Positions 63,273 to 64,000 of a stretch of DNA of 64,000 nt are shown here, in pieces. Position numbers and translations under genes: made by a program. Below the pieces are notes generated by a model. The model searched no databases and was not told the DNA's origin. It saw only the letters and a list, made by a program, of their open reading frames with translations. The first letter of the stretch is position 1, and each line of letters opens with the position of its first letter. This DNA comes from Agrobacterium vitis (GTDB taxonomy: Bacteria > Pseudomonadota > Alphaproteobacteria > Rhizobiales > Rhizobiaceae): positions 434,001 to 498,000 of the forward strand of contig NZ_AP023273.1 in the NCBI RefSeq assembly GCF_013426735.1. Direction: 5' to 3'.

Positions 63273-64000
63273 CCCTCTCCCCGATGCCGTGGCCGCACTT
63301 GCTCGTTTAAAGGACGCAGCGAGGGCCGATCTTGCCGCCCTCGCCTATCCGGCGGCTCCCTGGCTTGCGCCACTGCCCATCTCGGCCCTATCCGTCTGCG
63401 ATGTCGCCATCGTTGGCGGGGGACAGTCGGCGATCACCATAGCGGCGGCGCTGAAATGGGATGGGGTCCAGCAGATCCGCCTGTTCGACAGCGCCCCGGC
63501 TGGCTCGGAAGGACCATGGACCACCTTTGCCCGAATGGAAGAATTGCGCACCCCCAAAACGGCGGTGGGCAACGAATTCAACGTCGCCAATCTCTCGGTG
63601 CGTCGCTGGTTCGAAACCCGCTATGGCATTGAGGCCTGGCAGACGCTGGGCCGCATCCCCCGCACCGACTGGAAGGCCTATCTGGACTGGTATGCCGAGG
63701 TTTTCGACATTGCCATCACCAATGAGACCAGCGTTACGGACGTCTCGCCCGAAGGCGACCTGATGGCCGTCACCACTCTGCGGCAGGGACATGTCGAGCG
63801 CCATCTGGCGCGGGCCGTGGTTCTGGCCACCGGCTTTGACGGTGCCGGTGCCTGGCGGGTGCCACGCTTCATTTCCGACGCTTTGCCATCGCAGCGCTAT
63901 GACCATACCAATGGACCGGTGGATTTTAAGCGTTTGAAGGGCAAGCGGATCGGCATTCTCGGTCACGGCGCTTCAGCTTTCGACAATGCCGTCACCGCAC
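63265..64000 (+). CDS. FAD/NAD(P)-binding monooxygenase-like protein (partial, runs off the window)
   Basis: Open from ATG 63265 to the end of the window (at least 245 residues); it overlaps the PotC-like stop by eight bases. VAIVGGGQSAITIAAAL (about 48-64) is the FAD Rossmann motif and KRIGILGHGASAFDNA (about 228-243) a second dinucleotide-binding motif, with ATGFDG between, as in flavoprotein monooxygenases of the SidA/Baeyer-Villiger group. In this operon it probably oxidises the imported compound, an amine or ketone. The C-terminus is not visible. Confidence 0.85.
   Translation, partial: MLDPLPDAVAALARLKDAARADLAALAYPAAPWLAPLPISALSVCDVAIVGGGQSAITIAAALKWDGVQQIRLFDSAPAGSEGPWTTFARMEELRTPKTAVGNEFNVANLSVRRWFETRYGIEAWQTLGRIPRTDWKAYLDWYAEVFDIAITNETSVTDVSPEGDLMAVTTLRQGHVERHLARAVVLATGFDGAGAWRVPRFISDALPSQRYDHTNGPVDFKRLKGKRIGILGHGASAFDNAVTA

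Overview
The window looks like chromosomal or chromid DNA of an alphaproteobacterium of the Rhizobiaceae (Agrobacterium/Allorhizobium/Rhizobium type). This rests on the density of ABC importers for sugars, peptides and polyamine-like solutes, GC-rich coding DNA with AT-rich promoters, an EcfG-like promoter on katE, ROK and SorC sugar regulators, and palindromic intergenic repeats of a style I associate with rhizobia. The species is an inference. I see no rRNA, tRNA, CRISPR array, transposase or phage gene. Several genes appear to start at TTG or GTG.

Layout. 0-1.5 kb: tail of an unknown gene and an M20 peptidase. 1.5-10.7 kb: a sugar module, with a SorC regulator, binding protein, permease, ATPase and L-xylulose-reductase-like SDR on the minus strand, and a divergent LacD-type aldolase plus a ROK sugar kinase fused to a P-loop kinase-like domain, followed by an aldehyde dehydrogenase. 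10.8-18 kb: a phosphate module, with a Ugp-like importer, a GpdQ-like phosphodiesterase and a Pit phosphate transporter. 18-25 kb: a likely stress module with catalase HPII, a small conserved-looking protein, a two-domain glycosyltransferase and a GH130 enzyme.

25-36 kb: a PQQ-type sugar dehydrogenase, then a long minus-strand aromatic catabolic cluster. It holds a two-component flavin monooxygenase, extradiol dioxygenase, FAA-family hydrolase, acetoacetate-decarboxylase-like protein, GST, SnoaL/NTF2-like protein, OprB-type porin and MFS permease. A divergent MarR gene shares with it a perfect 8-2-8 operator palindrome. 36-41 kb: a second sugar importer with ROK repressor and SDR, whose ATPase gene carries a one-base frameshift. 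41-55 kb: two peptide/opine-type ABC systems, a DAO-family oxidase, a MarR regulator and an amidase. 55.5-64 kb: a MalT-like LuxR regulator, a LysR regulator, a PotDABC-type importer and a flavoprotein that runs off the window.

Common themes. Five of the six binding-protein genes are followed by a stem-loop before the next operon gene. A composite palindromic element of about 100 bp occurs three times (26.1, 28.1 and 44.7 kb). Regulators are mostly encoded beside or divergent from the operons they probably control. The window as a whole reads as a nutrient-scavenging accessory region.
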